Positions 49,545-58,069 of a stretch of 64,000 bases of DNA are shown here, piece by piece (positions within the stretch are counted from its first letter, which is position 1; the number at the start of each line of letters is the position of its first letter). Origin of the DNA: Rugamonas aquatica (GTDB lineage: Bacteria > Pseudomonadota > Gammaproteobacteria > Burkholderiales > Burkholderiaceae_D); assembly GCF_009380215.1 (NCBI RefSeq), contig NZ_WHUG01000008.1, positions 124,001 through 188,000 of the forward strand. The letters run 5' to 3'. The notes under the pieces were generated by a model that did no database searches, was not told the DNA's origin, and saw only the letters and a program-made list of their open reading frames with translations. The position numbers and the translations under genes were made by a program.

Positions 49545-50873
49545 CTAGCTGAAGGTGACCGTGTAGACGACCGAAGTGGCGGCCGCGGCCACGGTGGTGG
49601 AGGCCGCGGCGGCGCGCACGATGGACAGCGCGACGGGGGCGTCGACCACGTCGATGCTGAAGATCTGGAACGTCGAGTTGTCGGCCACGTCGGTGGCCTG
49701 CACATACAGGGAATAGCTGGTATTGGCGACCAGGTCCTGCGCCGCCACCAGCGCGTTGCCGACTATGGTGAACTTGCCGTTGTCGCCGCCGGCGCCGCTG
49801 ACGGAGGCGAAGCTGTAGGTGATGGTGTGTTCGTCGCTGGCCAACAGCGTGGCCACGGTGGCGCCGGTGACGGCGGTCGATTGCGCCACCCGGGTCGCGC
49901 TCAGCGCGAGGTCCCTGGGCCCCATCGTGTCGAGGAAATAGGTGAAGCTGCTTGAAGCGGCCGAGACATTGCCGGCCACGTCGCTCTGCTTGAACGTCAA
50001 GGTGTGCGCGCCGGAGGTCAGCGGATTACTGACGAGACTCCAGTTGCCGAAACTGTCGGCGAAGGCCGTGCCCCGCAGTGTCGAGCCGCCGGTGTCGTAC
50101 AGCCGCACAGTCGCGTTCGCTTCACTGTGGCCGGTGAAGACCGGCATGCCGGCGTTGGAAATGCCGTCGCCCAAGGTGCCGCTGTCGCTGGCGTGGGACA
50201 GCGCCACCGAGGTCGGCGCGGCGACGGCGGTGTCGATGGTCAGCGCCAATCCGATGCTCTTCGGCGAGGTGGTCTGGCCGGCGGTCTGGGTCACCCTCAG
50301 CGTATGGACGGCGTCGGACAGCCTGCTGGCAGTGATGCTCCAGTTGCCGGCGCCGTCGGCGGTGGTGGTGCCCAGCAGCGTGGTGCCGTCGCTGTCGTAC
50401 AGCTTGACGGTGTTGCAGGCGTCGGCCACGCCGGTCAGCGTCGGCGTGTTGTCGTTGGTGATGCGGTCGCCGGGCGTGCCGCTGTCGCTGCCGCCGGACA
50501 GTGCCGGCGTCGACGGCATGGACGGCCCCAGGCGCGCGCCGAGCACGGTAAAGTTGCCGCCATTGATGCTGTTCGCGTCGGCGCCGTCCGTTCCCTGGAT
50601 GGCCCGGACATCGTTGCCGGCGGTGGGGTCGGCATAGGAGAACTCGACGTAGTCGTTGTCGTTGAGTACCGCGCCGGTGAAGAAGAGCGTCACGGTTTGT
50701 GCGGCGCCGTCCACCTCCACGCCGCTGACGGTGACGGGGGAGCCGCTGACCGCGACGTTGCGGAAGGCGCTGAGCTGCGGCGGATTGGCGCCGTCCAGCG
50801 GGGCATCGAAATGCAAGGTGAAGAACTGTTCGCCGGTATAACCTTCCACGCTGGAATAGTTCGGTTGTGACAT
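49545..50873 (-). CDS. N-terminal part of split Ig-repeat adhesin (SwmB-like)
   Basis: A 442-residue product ending at the amber codon. Residues 1-115 form a SwmB-like domain (FFTLHFDAPLDG...VTLFFTGAVLNDNDYVEFSY). Two Ig-like repeats follow (about 118-320), then a cadherin-like segment (LALSATRVAQSTAVTGATVATLLASD) and the start of the cut domain. The protein has no Sec signal, so if translated alone it would lack the C-terminal part needed for type I secretion. Confidence 0.75.
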   Translation of the reverse strand: MSQPNYSSVEGYTGEQFFTLHFDAPLDGANPPQLSAFRNVAVSGSPVTVSGVEVDGAAQTVTLFFTGAVLNDNDYVEFSYADPTAGNDVRAIQGTDGADANSINGGNFTVLGARLGPSMPSTPALSGGSDSGTPGDRITNDNTPTLTGVADACNTVKLYDSDGTTLLGTTTADGAGNWSITASRLSDAVHTLRVTQTAGQTTSPKSIGLALTIDTAVAAPTSVALSHASDSGTLGDGISNAGMPVFTGHSEANATVRLYDTGGSTLRGTAFADSFGNWSLVSNPLTSGAHTLTFKQSDVAGNVSAASSSFTYFLDTMGPRDLALSATRVAQSTAVTGATVATLLASDEHTITYSFASVSGAGGDNGKFTIVGNALVAAQDLVANTSYSLYVQATDVADNSTFQIFSIDVVDAPVALSIVRAAAASTTVAAAATSVVYTVTFS

Positions 50874-50904
50874 CGATGCCTCGCGCTTTAATTGTGTAGG
50901 CGCA

Positions 50905-50932
50905 AGTATATAGAGCGATAACTATATCGCAA
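50905..50932 (-). promoter_or_regulatory. Promoter of the adhesin with overlapping palindrome
   Basis: On the minus strand TTGCGA and TATACT are 16 bp apart. The palindrome GCGATA-ACTA-TATCGC (50915-50930) fills the spacer and the -35 end, a typical repressor position. Confidence 0.6.
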
Positions 50933-50962
50933 TCTTTATCGAAAAAGATTTGTAACTGACAA

Positions 50963-52864
50963 TCAAGCCGGTGCGGCGCCCCCCAGCTGCTGCTGCTCCA
51001 GCAGCGCGAAGATCGCGTCCTTCGACAGCACATACTGGTCCATCAGCACTTCCTTCAACTCGCCGATCTGCACGCGGTAGTCGGCGATCGCCTGCAGCGT
51101 GTAGGTGTAGAGCTCGTCGGCCTTGGCTTGCACCTGGTCGAGGTCGTTTTCCTTGTTCTTGAACTGGCTGTAGTCCAGCTTGGAGCGCGAATACATCGAC
51201 AGCTGGTTGACCATCATGTCCAGCATCGAGGTGGCTTTCTGAATATCGTTCTGGCTGCCGACCGAGATGCCGCGCGCGCCGTAGAACAATTCCTCCGCCG
51301 CCACGCCGCCGTACAGCTGGATCACGTCGCGCTCCAGCTCTTCCAGCGTGCGCAGCGCCACGTCGTCCGAGGCCGACAGCACATAGCCCAGCGCGCCCAG
51401 CTTGGACACCGACTCGGTGCTGATCTTGAGCAGCGGCGAGCGTTGCTTGACCTGCTCCAGCGTCATGCCCTGGCGCAGCCACGGGTCGATCTGCATGAAG
51501 AAGTGGCCCAGCTCGTGCAGCGCCACGCGCTCGCGCTGGCGCGTCTTCTCGGCGGTGGTGGCGCGGTCGGTCAGGCCGATGGTGGCGCGCTCGAAGGCGC
51601 GGAACATCAGTCCGGTATCGATCACCGCCTGTTCCTGGATGGCGATCATGCTGGCGCGCTCGACCACCGTCTGCAGCAGCGCGGGGCTGAGGTTGGCGGT
51701 GATCTCGGCCACCTGGTCGAGGTTGAGCTGGTCCCAGGCCACGCAGCCGTCGGCCTTGCGCGCCAGGAAGGCGCGCAGCAGTTCGCGCCGCTCGCTCTTG
51801 TTCGGCAGCCGGAAATTGATCTTGACCGAGAAGCGGCGCAGCATGGCCTCGTCCATCTGCGACGAGGCGTCGTCGAAGTTGGAGGCCACCACCCAGATCA
51901 CGCCCGCGCCCTGGTCGCTGCGCACGCCGTCCAGCAAGCCCAGCAGGGTGTTGGCGGTGTCGTCTTCCCATTTCTTGTCGCCGCGGCCGCGCGGCATGAA
52001 CAGGCTCTGGGCTTCGTCGAGGAAAATGATACAGCTGCCGCGCGCGCAAGCCTTGCGGTGTAACGCATGCAGCGCCTTGGAGCCGCCGCCGATGTAGCCG
52101 GACTCCAGCGCCGAGGCCGACGCCTGGATCAGCGGCACGTTGAGGCGCTTGGCCAGGTAGCCGGCCAGCTTGGTCTTGCCGGTGCCCGCCGGCCCGGTCA
52201 GCATGACGTTGAAGGGCTTGTCGATATCGTGTTCGCGGTAGACCGCGCGGTTCCGTATCATGTCCTCCAGGTGCAGCACTTCCTGCTTGATGTCTTCCAT
52301 GCCGATCAGGTCGTCCATGCTGCCGCTCAGCTGGTCCGGCGTCAGTACCCGGGCCGACACGCCCGTGCCGGGCAGGCCGTGGCGCAGCACGAACAGCGCC
52401 AGCCCCACCAGCAGCAGGTCGACCGCGTGGCGCCGCAGGAACACGCCCACCCGCGCCAGCTTGCTGTCTTCCTCGTCCTGCAGCACCGCGCGGTGCGACG
52501 CCAGGTAATCGTCGCGGGCGATGGCGTAGGGGATGTTATGCCGCAGCAGGATCTCGCGCTCCAGGCTCTGGTGCGTGCTGGCCGGCACCTTGACCACGTA
52601 CAGCAGCGGATCGTCGCGCAGCTTGAACACATAGCGCGGCGCGTCCGACAGCGGCGCCGCCACCATCAGGTATTCCAGCCGCTCGCGCTCGGCCGCCAGC
52701 GCGGTGATCTGCGAGATGTCCTGCGAGCGCAGCATCGGGTGCTGGTCTTGCGGCACGTCGGCGCGCCAGCCGAGCAGCACGACGACGACGGCAACCAGCA
52801 GGGCCAGCCCGGCGCGCACGTAATTGTTGCGCAGGGCGGAGTGAAGTTTGTACAGATTAAACAT
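50963..52864 (-). CDS. FtsH-like membrane AAA+ zinc protease
   Basis: A 633-residue protein. TM helices at about 17-36 and 147-165 flank a periplasmic domain. The AAA+ module has GPAGTGKT (Walker A), IIFLDEAQSLF (Walker B) and the arginine-finger region MLRRFSVKINF. The M41-like protease has HELGH at 450-454, and GSQNDIQKAT supplies the acidic third ligand as in FtsH. The pore motif of FtsH (FVG) is not obvious: the site reads SGYIGGG. It is a paralog, not housekeeping FtsH, and its substrates are unknown. Confidence 0.88.
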   Translation of the reverse strand: MFNLYKLHSALRNNYVRAGLALLVAVVVVLLGWRADVPQDQHPMLRSQDISQITALAAERERLEYLMVAAPLSDAPRYVFKLRDDPLLYVVKVPASTHQSLEREILLRHNIPYAIARDDYLASHRAVLQDEEDSKLARVGVFLRRHAVDLLLVGLALFVLRHGLPGTGVSARVLTPDQLSGSMDDLIGMEDIKQEVLHLEDMIRNRAVYREHDIDKPFNVMLTGPAGTGKTKLAGYLAKRLNVPLIQASASALESGYIGGGSKALHALHRKACARGSCIIFLDEAQSLFMPRGRGDKKWEDDTANTLLGLLDGVRSDQGAGVIWVVASNFDDASSQMDEAMLRRFSVKINFRLPNKSERRELLRAFLARKADGCVAWDQLNLDQVAEITANLSPALLQTVVERASMIAIQEQAVIDTGLMFRAFERATIGLTDRATTAEKTRQRERVALHELGHFFMQIDPWLRQGMTLEQVKQRSPLLKISTESVSKLGALGYVLSASDDVALRTLEELERDVIQLYGGVAAEELFYGARGISVGSQNDIQKATSMLDMMVNQLSMYSRSKLDYSQFKNKENDLDQVQAKADELYTYTLQAIADYRVQIGELKEVLMDQYVLSKDAIFALLEQQQLGGAAPA

Positions 52865-53004
52865 AGACGCGATCCAGACCAGAGGACTGTGCGGCTGATG
52901 TCGGGCTGATGCGCAGGGGCGGGGCGCAGCAGCCGAGGCCGCTATGGCCGGCGCGCGAGGTGGGGCGCTGCCGGGGTGTTGCCTTCAAATATAGTGAAAA
53001 ACAC

Positions 53005-53026
53005 ATGCCGTGTGGCAACACGGCAT
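53005..53026. other. Perfect hairpin in the 414-bp gap upstream of the FtsH-like gene
   Basis: ATGCCGTGT-GGCA-ACACGGCAT forms a perfect 9-bp stem with a tetraloop; on the minus strand it is followed by GTGTTTTT. It could be an attenuator in the leader of the FtsH-like gene or a stop for antisense transcripts. The rest of the gap 52865-53278 shows no supported gene. Confidence 0.45.
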
Positions 53027-53278
53027 ACCGGCACTATAGCGGGACTGGGGCGTTTTGTATCGGGTGTGCTGAAAAAAAAGGCAGATGCCGCAACAACGGC
53101 GGCGCGCCTGCCGTTGATCGCGATTTTTTACCATTTGCGGCTGCGGATTAACCGCCCGTCGCATGCGCCGGATGTTGCGCGGCGCGCTTTGCTAATCTGT
53201 ACATGTCTACCGCTGATTCAAGAAACAGCGGTGGCTCCCCGGCAGTCTTTACAACGCAATCACCTCACGGAGCACACC

Positions 53279-53662
53279 ATGAAAACCGCACTCTTCGGCG
53301 TCGTCGCCGCCCTTGCTTTCGCCACCATTCCAGCCGCCCACGCCGAGGACACCAGCGTGCAGATCAAAGGCGGACACGGCCGCATCCACATCAATCAGGG
53401 CGACTTTGCCGAATACATCCAGGCGTATTCCTTGACCAACGGCCAGGTGCTGAAATTCAGCCAGCGCCAGACCCGCTTCTACGCCCAGGTCGACAGCGGC
53501 CATCGCGTCGAGATCTTCCCGATCGCCAAGGACCGCTTCGTCACCGATTCCGGCACCCGCTTTGATTTCAGCGACGATGCGGAAACGGTCGGCGTGGCCA
53601 ACTTCGGCCGCCTGCCATTGGCCCAAGCCGTGGGCGACACCATCGTCATGGCCAAGCGTTGA
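53279..53662 (+). CDS. Small secreted protein of unknown function
   Basis: A 127-residue protein; ATG 53279 has ACGGAG upstream and gives a clean signal peptide (MKTALFGVVAALAFATIPAAHAE). The mature part is mixed beta (VQIKGGHGRIHINQGDFAEY, QTRFYAQVDSGHRVEIFPIAKDRF). No cysteines and no recognised family. Confidence 0.7.
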   Translation: MKTALFGVVAALAFATIPAAHAEDTSVQIKGGHGRIHINQGDFAEYIQAYSLTNGQVLKFSQRQTRFYAQVDSGHRVEIFPIAKDRFVTDSGTRFDFSDDAETVGVANFGRLPLAQAVGDTIVMAKR

Positions 53663-53757
53663 TGCAGCACTTCCCCGGGCCAGCCCCGGTGCCCGTCCGG
53701 CACTGAGGGCTAGCGCCCATCCGGCCTCGTCGGCCGACCCCATCCTTTTGTATTGTT

Positions 53758-55482
53758 CTAGTCCGCGCGGCGGTACAGGCGGAAGCGCTCGTCCCGGTCT
53801 GCCGGACGGCGGCCTTCCCACAGCAGGCGCCATTGCTTGTCGCGATAGCGCGCCGGAATCTCGCGCTCGTCGCGCAGCTTGATGCTGTCTTGCAGCAGCA
53901 GCATGTCGCAGGCATCGCCTTCGACGCCGGCGAACGGCAGCTGGGCGTAGTAGGCGAACGAGGCGCGCTGCGCCGGGCCGACGTTGGATTCGATACAGCG
54001 CGTATTCGGCGGCAGCTTGTCGGCGATCTGGTGCGCCACGCTGGCGTAGCTCTTGCTGTAATTGACGTCGGGCAGGAACAAGGTCATCAACAGGATCCAG
54101 ATCAGGATCAGGCCGCCGGACGACAGCACCACCGCGCGCCACAGCACGGCCGGCTGGCGCGAGATGCGCCAGTGCACCAGCACGAACCAGCCGGCGGTGG
54201 CGGCCAGCGCCACCAGCAGCGCGATCCAGCCCAGCTCGGGATGGAAGCCCGGCACCAGCTTGAGCGCGTTCTTGGCGGCCTTGGCCGGCCAGCCGGTCAG
54301 CTTGGCGAACCAGAACACCCAGATCACGGCCGCGCACAAGGTCAGCGCCATCACCGAGAACCAGTCGATGGCGTTGATGGCGCCGCGCTTCATGGTCAGC
54401 AGGCCGAAGGCGGCCATGATGGCCAGCGGCGGCAGCAGCACCAGCAGTTGTCCTTGCTCGGGCTGGTCGTTGAACAGCGTCAGCAGCGCGCCCATGGTGA
54501 CGAAGGCCAGCGGCACGACGATGTGCAGCGCGCGGCGCTGGCGGCGCCAGGCCCACACGGCCCAGCCGGCAAACGGCCACGCCGGCCAGAAGAACCAGAC
54601 GCCGACGCGGAAGAAGAATTTGAGCGACAGCGCGCTCGGCAGGCCGAACAGGTCGAGGTTCCAGGCCAGCCAGGCGTTCAGCGGCAGTTGGTGATACGGT
54701 TGCAGCAATTGCGCCGGCAGCAGCCACAGCGCGGCCACGGCGCCGCCGACGGCGATGGTGGCGCCCAGGTCGCGCATCGCGCGGATGGCGGGCTGGTCGA
54801 GGAAACGGGTGCAGGCGAACAGGGCCAGCATGAGGAATACCGGCGTGACCCAGCCGCGCGTCAGCGTCAGCAGGCCGACCGCCAGGCCGCTGAGGGCGGC
54901 GTTGCGCAGCGACGGGCCTTCCACGTAGCGCACGGTGCGGTACAGCAGCAGCGCCACCAGCGACACTTGCAGCGCTTCCGAGGTGGTCTCGTGGCTGTGC
55001 AGCAGCAAGCCCAGGCAGCCGAGGTAGAGCAGCACGGCGGCGTCGGCCAGCGTGCGGCCGAAGTCGTCCGGTTCGGGCTGGCCGCCGAAGGCCAGGCGCA
55101 GCGGTTGCGCATCCTGGCGGCGTCCCAGATTAAAGGTGGCGTACCACAGCGACAGCACGCCCAGCAGGAACACGCCGACGGTGCCGACGCGGGCCGCCGG
55201 CACATCGCCGATCAGCCAGCCGAACAGCTTGATGCCGAGCGCGCCCAGCCAGAACGCCAGCGGGCCTTCGTCCGGCATCGACAGGCCGGCGATATTCGGC
55301 CACAGCCAGTCCTGCCAGCTGCCGTGCGCCATCGTCCACATGATGCCGAAGCTGGCGGCGTCGTCGTTCTTCCACGGATCGCGGCCGATCAGGCCAGGCA
55401 GGATGTACAGCAGGCCCAGGGCAAACAAGGCCCAGCGCGGCAGTGCCAGGGTAGCGGCGGCGGGAAGACGGACTGGCTTCAT
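53758..55482 (-). CDS. GT39/ArnT-like glycosyltransferase
   Basis: A 574-residue polytopic membrane protein (about twelve helices). LIGRDPWKNDDAASFGIMWTMAHG carries the acidic loop-1 motif of GT-C enzymes of the ArnT/PMT family, which transfer a sugar from a polyprenyl phosphate in the periplasm. The C-terminal 130 residues are periplasmic. The acceptor (lipid A, protein or glycan) cannot be told, and no arn genes are near. Confidence 0.82.
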   Translation of the reverse strand: MKPVRLPAAATLALPRWALFALGLLYILPGLIGRDPWKNDDAASFGIMWTMAHGSWQDWLWPNIAGLSMPDEGPLAFWLGALGIKLFGWLIGDVPAARVGTVGVFLLGVLSLWYATFNLGRRQDAQPLRLAFGGQPEPDDFGRTLADAAVLLYLGCLGLLLHSHETTSEALQVSLVALLLYRTVRYVEGPSLRNAALSGLAVGLLTLTRGWVTPVFLMLALFACTRFLDQPAIRAMRDLGATIAVGGAVAALWLLPAQLLQPYHQLPLNAWLAWNLDLFGLPSALSLKFFFRVGVWFFWPAWPFAGWAVWAWRRQRRALHIVVPLAFVTMGALLTLFNDQPEQGQLLVLLPPLAIMAAFGLLTMKRGAINAIDWFSVMALTLCAAVIWVFWFAKLTGWPAKAAKNALKLVPGFHPELGWIALLVALAATAGWFVLVHWRISRQPAVLWRAVVLSSGGLILIWILLMTLFLPDVNYSKSYASVAHQIADKLPPNTRCIESNVGPAQRASFAYYAQLPFAGVEGDACDMLLLQDSIKLRDEREIPARYRDKQWRLLWEGRRPADRDERFRLYRRAD

Positions 55483-55551
55483 CGATCGGTATGCAAGTGA
55501 GAGGTGAACGGGAGTATGAAGGAAAACCGGCTGGCGGCGGGGGCGACAAAC

Positions 55552-55579
55552 AAAAAAAGCAGCCAGAGGCTGCTTTTTT
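55552..55579 (-). terminator. Terminator of rpmE2
   Basis: Stem GCAGCC / GGCTGC with A-run on one side and T-run on the other, so it can act in both directions. Confidence 0.9.
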
Positions 55580-55596
55580 CATGATCGCGGCGAAAA

Positions 55597-55866
55597 TCAG
55601 CCTTGTGCGATTTGGGTCTTCGAACCCACGGCGCCGAACTTCTGGCGGAATTTCTCAACGCGGCCAGCGGTGTCGACGATTTTGTGCTTGCCGGTGTAGA
55701 ACGGGTGCGATTCAGCCGAAACCTCGATCTTGATCAGCGGATAGTCTTTACCGTTGTGGTTGATCGTTTCGCGGGTCTGGATGGTCGAACGGGTAACGAA
55801 TTTGAAGTCGCACGACAGGTCGTGGAACACAACTTCGCGGTAGTCTGGATGGATTTCTGGTTTCAT
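55597..55866 (-). CDS. rpmE2: Ribosomal protein L31 type B
   Basis: An 89-residue large-subunit protein (MKPEIHPDYREVVFHD...HPFYTGKHKIVDTAGRVEKF). It lacks the Cys zinc ligands of type A L31 and so is the zinc-independent form. It is the only L31 gene in this window. Its expression comes from its own promoter behind rho. Confidence 0.97.
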   Translation of the reverse strand: MKPEIHPDYREVVFHDLSCDFKFVTRSTIQTRETINHNGKDYPLIKIEVSAESHPFYTGKHKIVDTAGRVEKFRQKFGAVGSKTQIAQG

Positions 55867-55972
55867 TTGAAGCCTCGGTTAGTTAGGTAGCCAAACAGCA
55901 CTTCGTCGGTCGGTACTGCTTCGTGACCCGATTGCCGCTCACTTGCCAGAATTAAAAATAATGCGATCGGCG

Positions 55973-56001
55973 ATTATACCGGGGTAAACGCAAACAGGCA
56001 A
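55973..56001 (-). promoter_or_regulatory. rpmE2 promoter with -35 inside the rho terminator
   Basis: On the minus strand TTGCCT and TATAAT are exactly 17 bp apart; transcription would start near 55966. The -35 box forms part of the stem of the terminator hairpin at 55992-56019. Confidence 0.75.
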
Positions 56002-56019
56002 CCCGAGGGTTGCCTGTTT
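55992..56019 (-). terminator. Terminator downstream of rho
   Basis: Stem AAACAGGCAACC / GGTTGCCTGTTT with a CGAG loop; A and T runs flank both sides. Confidence 0.8.
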
Positions 56020-56099
56020 TGCATGATTGCCTGCCTAGCCAATTAGCCGCGTCGGTGGAGCAGGGGTTTCGTGCGGCGCAGCCGCGCGCCTGCGGAACG

Positions 56100-56121
56100 G
56101 CTGGGCCTTGCAAGGCCCAGC
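56100..56121. repeat. 22-bp perfect palindrome after rho
   Basis: GCTGGGCCTTG and its exact reverse complement meet without a loop, 21 bp beyond the rho stop. It may be an mRNA 3'-end stabiliser; no T-run follows. Confidence 0.6.
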
Positions 56122-56141
56122 TCCCCGGAGGCACTGCGGCT

Positions 56142-57404
56142 TTAGCCGCCTCGCCTCATCATGTCGAAGAACTCACCGTTGTTCTTGGTGGCCTTCATTT
56201 TGTCGAGGATGAACTCCATCGCCTCGATCTCGTCCATCGAGTACAGCAGCTTGCGCAGGATCCAGATCTTCTGCAGCTGGTCCGGCTTGATCAGCAGCTC
56301 TTCGCGGCGGGTGCCCGATTTGTTCAGGTTGATCGCCGGGTAGACGCGCTTCTCGGCCAGGCGGCGCTCCAGGTGCACCTCCATATTGCCGGTACCCTTG
56401 AATTCTTCGTAGATCACGTCATCCATGCGCGAACCGGTTTCGATCAGCGCGGTGGCGATGATGGTCAGCGAGCCGCCTTCTTCGATGTTACGGGCGGCGC
56501 CGAAGAAGCGCTTAGGACGTTGCAGAGCGTTGGCGTCCACACCACCGGTCAGCACCTTGCCGGAGGCAGGGATCACGGTGTTGTAGGCGCGCGCCAGGCG
56601 GGTGATCGAATCGAGCAGGATGACCACGTCTTTTTTCATTTCGACCAGGCGCTTGGCTTTTTCCAGCACCATTTCGGCGACCTGCACGTGGCGGGTGGCC
56701 GGTTCGTCGAAGGTCGAGGCGACCACTTCGCCGCGCACGGAGCGCTGCATCTCGGTCACTTCCTCTGGACGTTCGTCGATCAGCAGCACGATCAGCGTCA
56801 CGTCCGGGTGATTCGAGGTGATCGCGTGGGCGATGTGTTGCAGCATCACGGATTTACCGGACTTCGGCGACGCCACCAGCAGGCCGCGCTGGCCCTTGCC
56901 GATCGGCGAGATCAGGTCGACGATACGGCCGGTGATGTTCTCGGTGCCGTTGATGTCACGTTCCAGGCGCAGCGGCTCGTTCGGGTGCAGCGGCGTCAGG
57001 TTCTCAAACAATATGCGGTGCTTCGAGGCTTCCGGCGATTCGCCGTTGACCTTGTCGACCTTGACCAGCGCGAAGTAGCGCTCGCCATCTTTAGGGGTAC
57101 GCACTTCGCCCTCGATCGAATCGCCGGTGTGCAGGTTGAAGCGGCGGATCTGCGATGGGGAAATGTAGATGTCGTCGGTGGACGCCATGTAGCTGGCGTC
57201 CGGCGAGCGCAGGAAGCCGAAGCCGTCGGGCAGCACTTCCAGGGCGCCGTCGCCGAAGATTTGTTCACCGGATTTCGCGCGCTTTTTCAGGATCGCAAAC
57301 ATCAGCTCCTGTTTGCGCAGACGCGCCGCGTTGTCGATATCAAGACCGATGGCCATCTCCAGCAATGCCGAGACGTGTAGGGCCTTTAATTCAGATAGAT
57401 GCAT
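56142..57404 (-). CDS. rho: Transcription termination factor Rho
   Basis: A 420-residue hexameric RNA helicase. The N-terminal RNA-binding cold-shock fold (DGFGFLRSPDASYMASTDDIYISPSQIRRF) is followed by the ATPase core with Walker A ASPKSGKS, the Walker B region VILLDSITRLARAYN and the Q/R loops. Length matches E. coli (419). It follows trxA, the common gamma/betaproteobacterial order. A Ser (ASPKSGKS) replaces Ala at the P-loop second Ala of E. coli (APPKAGKT), a frequent natural variant. No leader peptide was found. Confidence 0.98.
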   Translation of the reverse strand: MHLSELKALHVSALLEMAIGLDIDNAARLRKQELMFAILKKRAKSGEQIFGDGALEVLPDGFGFLRSPDASYMASTDDIYISPSQIRRFNLHTGDSIEGEVRTPKDGERYFALVKVDKVNGESPEASKHRILFENLTPLHPNEPLRLERDINGTENITGRIVDLISPIGKGQRGLLVASPKSGKSVMLQHIAHAITSNHPDVTLIVLLIDERPEEVTEMQRSVRGEVVASTFDEPATRHVQVAEMVLEKAKRLVEMKKDVVILLDSITRLARAYNTVIPASGKVLTGGVDANALQRPKRFFGAARNIEEGGSLTIIATALIETGSRMDDVIYEEFKGTGNMEVHLERRLAEKRVYPAINLNKSGTRREELLIKPDQLQKIWILRKLLYSMDEIEAMEFILDKMKATKNNGEFFDMMRRGG

Positions 57405-57472
57405 ATGTGTTGAGTGTCCCGTGACGGGAAAGTAAAGGTAGGGGAGGGGACTGCGTGGTTGTCTCTGTTATT

Positions 57473-57500
57473 AAACGGCGCCGCGGGCGCGGCACCGTTT
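57473..57500 (-). terminator. Hairpin between trxA and rho
   Basis: AAACGG..CCGCG / CGCGG..CCGTTT forms an interrupted stem just beyond the trxA stop, followed on the minus strand by a weak TTTAAT run. It may partly end trxA transcription or attenuate rho. Confidence 0.45.
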
Positions 57501-57524
57501 TGGTCCAGCGTAATACTATCTTAC

Positions 57525-57851
57525 TTAGATATTGCTGTCGATGAAAGAGGTCAGCTGGCCTTTTGCCATTGCGCCAACCTTTTGCGCCGCTGCGACACCG
57601 TTCTTGAACAGGATCAGGGTCGGGATGCCGCGGATGCCGAACTTGGCAGGCACTGCCTGGTTGGCGTCGACGTCCATCTTGGCGATCAGGATCTTGCCGT
57701 CGTATTCCTTGGCCACTTCTTCCAGGATCGGGGCGATGCTCTTGCAAGGACCGCACCATTCGGCCCAGAAATCGACCAGCACTGGGCGGTCGGATTTCAG
57801 GACGTCGGCGTCAAAGGAAGTGTCGGTGATGTGTTTGATGTTTTCGCTCAT
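57525..57851 (-). CDS. trxA: Thioredoxin 1
   Basis: A 108-residue cytosolic disulfide reductase with WAEWCGPCK active site and cis-Pro in GIRGIPTL. ATG 57851 has GAGGA upstream; a longer upstream frame is rejected. Length equals the family. It lies upstream of rho on the same strand. Confidence 0.97.
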   Translation of the reverse strand: MSENIKHITDTSFDADVLKSDRPVLVDFWAEWCGPCKSIAPILEEVAKEYDGKILIAKMDVDANQAVPAKFGIRGIPTLILFKNGVAAAQKVGAMAKGQLTSFIDSNI

Positions 57852-58069
57852 ATATTCCTCAATCGAGGTCTGTGGGATCAATAACGCCTGGGGATTATGC
57901 CATGTTGTCTGCAATCGCCATCAACGTTGCCGGTAACAGGCAGCAGATGGTGGCCAATTGCGCGAATTCAATGTCTTGGAAGGGATGGCAACAAGGTCGG
58001 CAGGCGGGGATGGCGTAAATAATAACCCATTTTTTAGAAATGTGCGGCAGATTGTAGAAACCATCTAAA

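Larger units (their letters stand above)
47085..50873 (-). pseudogene. Ig-repeat DUF4214 adhesin gene interrupted by one amber codon
   Basis: Both reading frames (47085-49541 and 49545-50873) are in the same phase and separated only by TAG at 49547-49545 and one codon. The protein reads ...VVYTVTFS-stop-AVNAVDSADFALTATG, a single beta-sandwich domain cut at a position where related domains have Glu (FSEAV). One GAG-to-TAG change explains it. The full product would be about 1262 residues. It is either a recent nonsense mutant, a read-through gene or a sequencing error. Confidence 0.8.

Noticed and set aside
52909..53151. 80-codon open frame upstream of the small secreted protein gene
   Set aside because: Composition is unlike other genes, it contains the perfect hairpin at 53005-53026, and it lacks a ribosome binding site.
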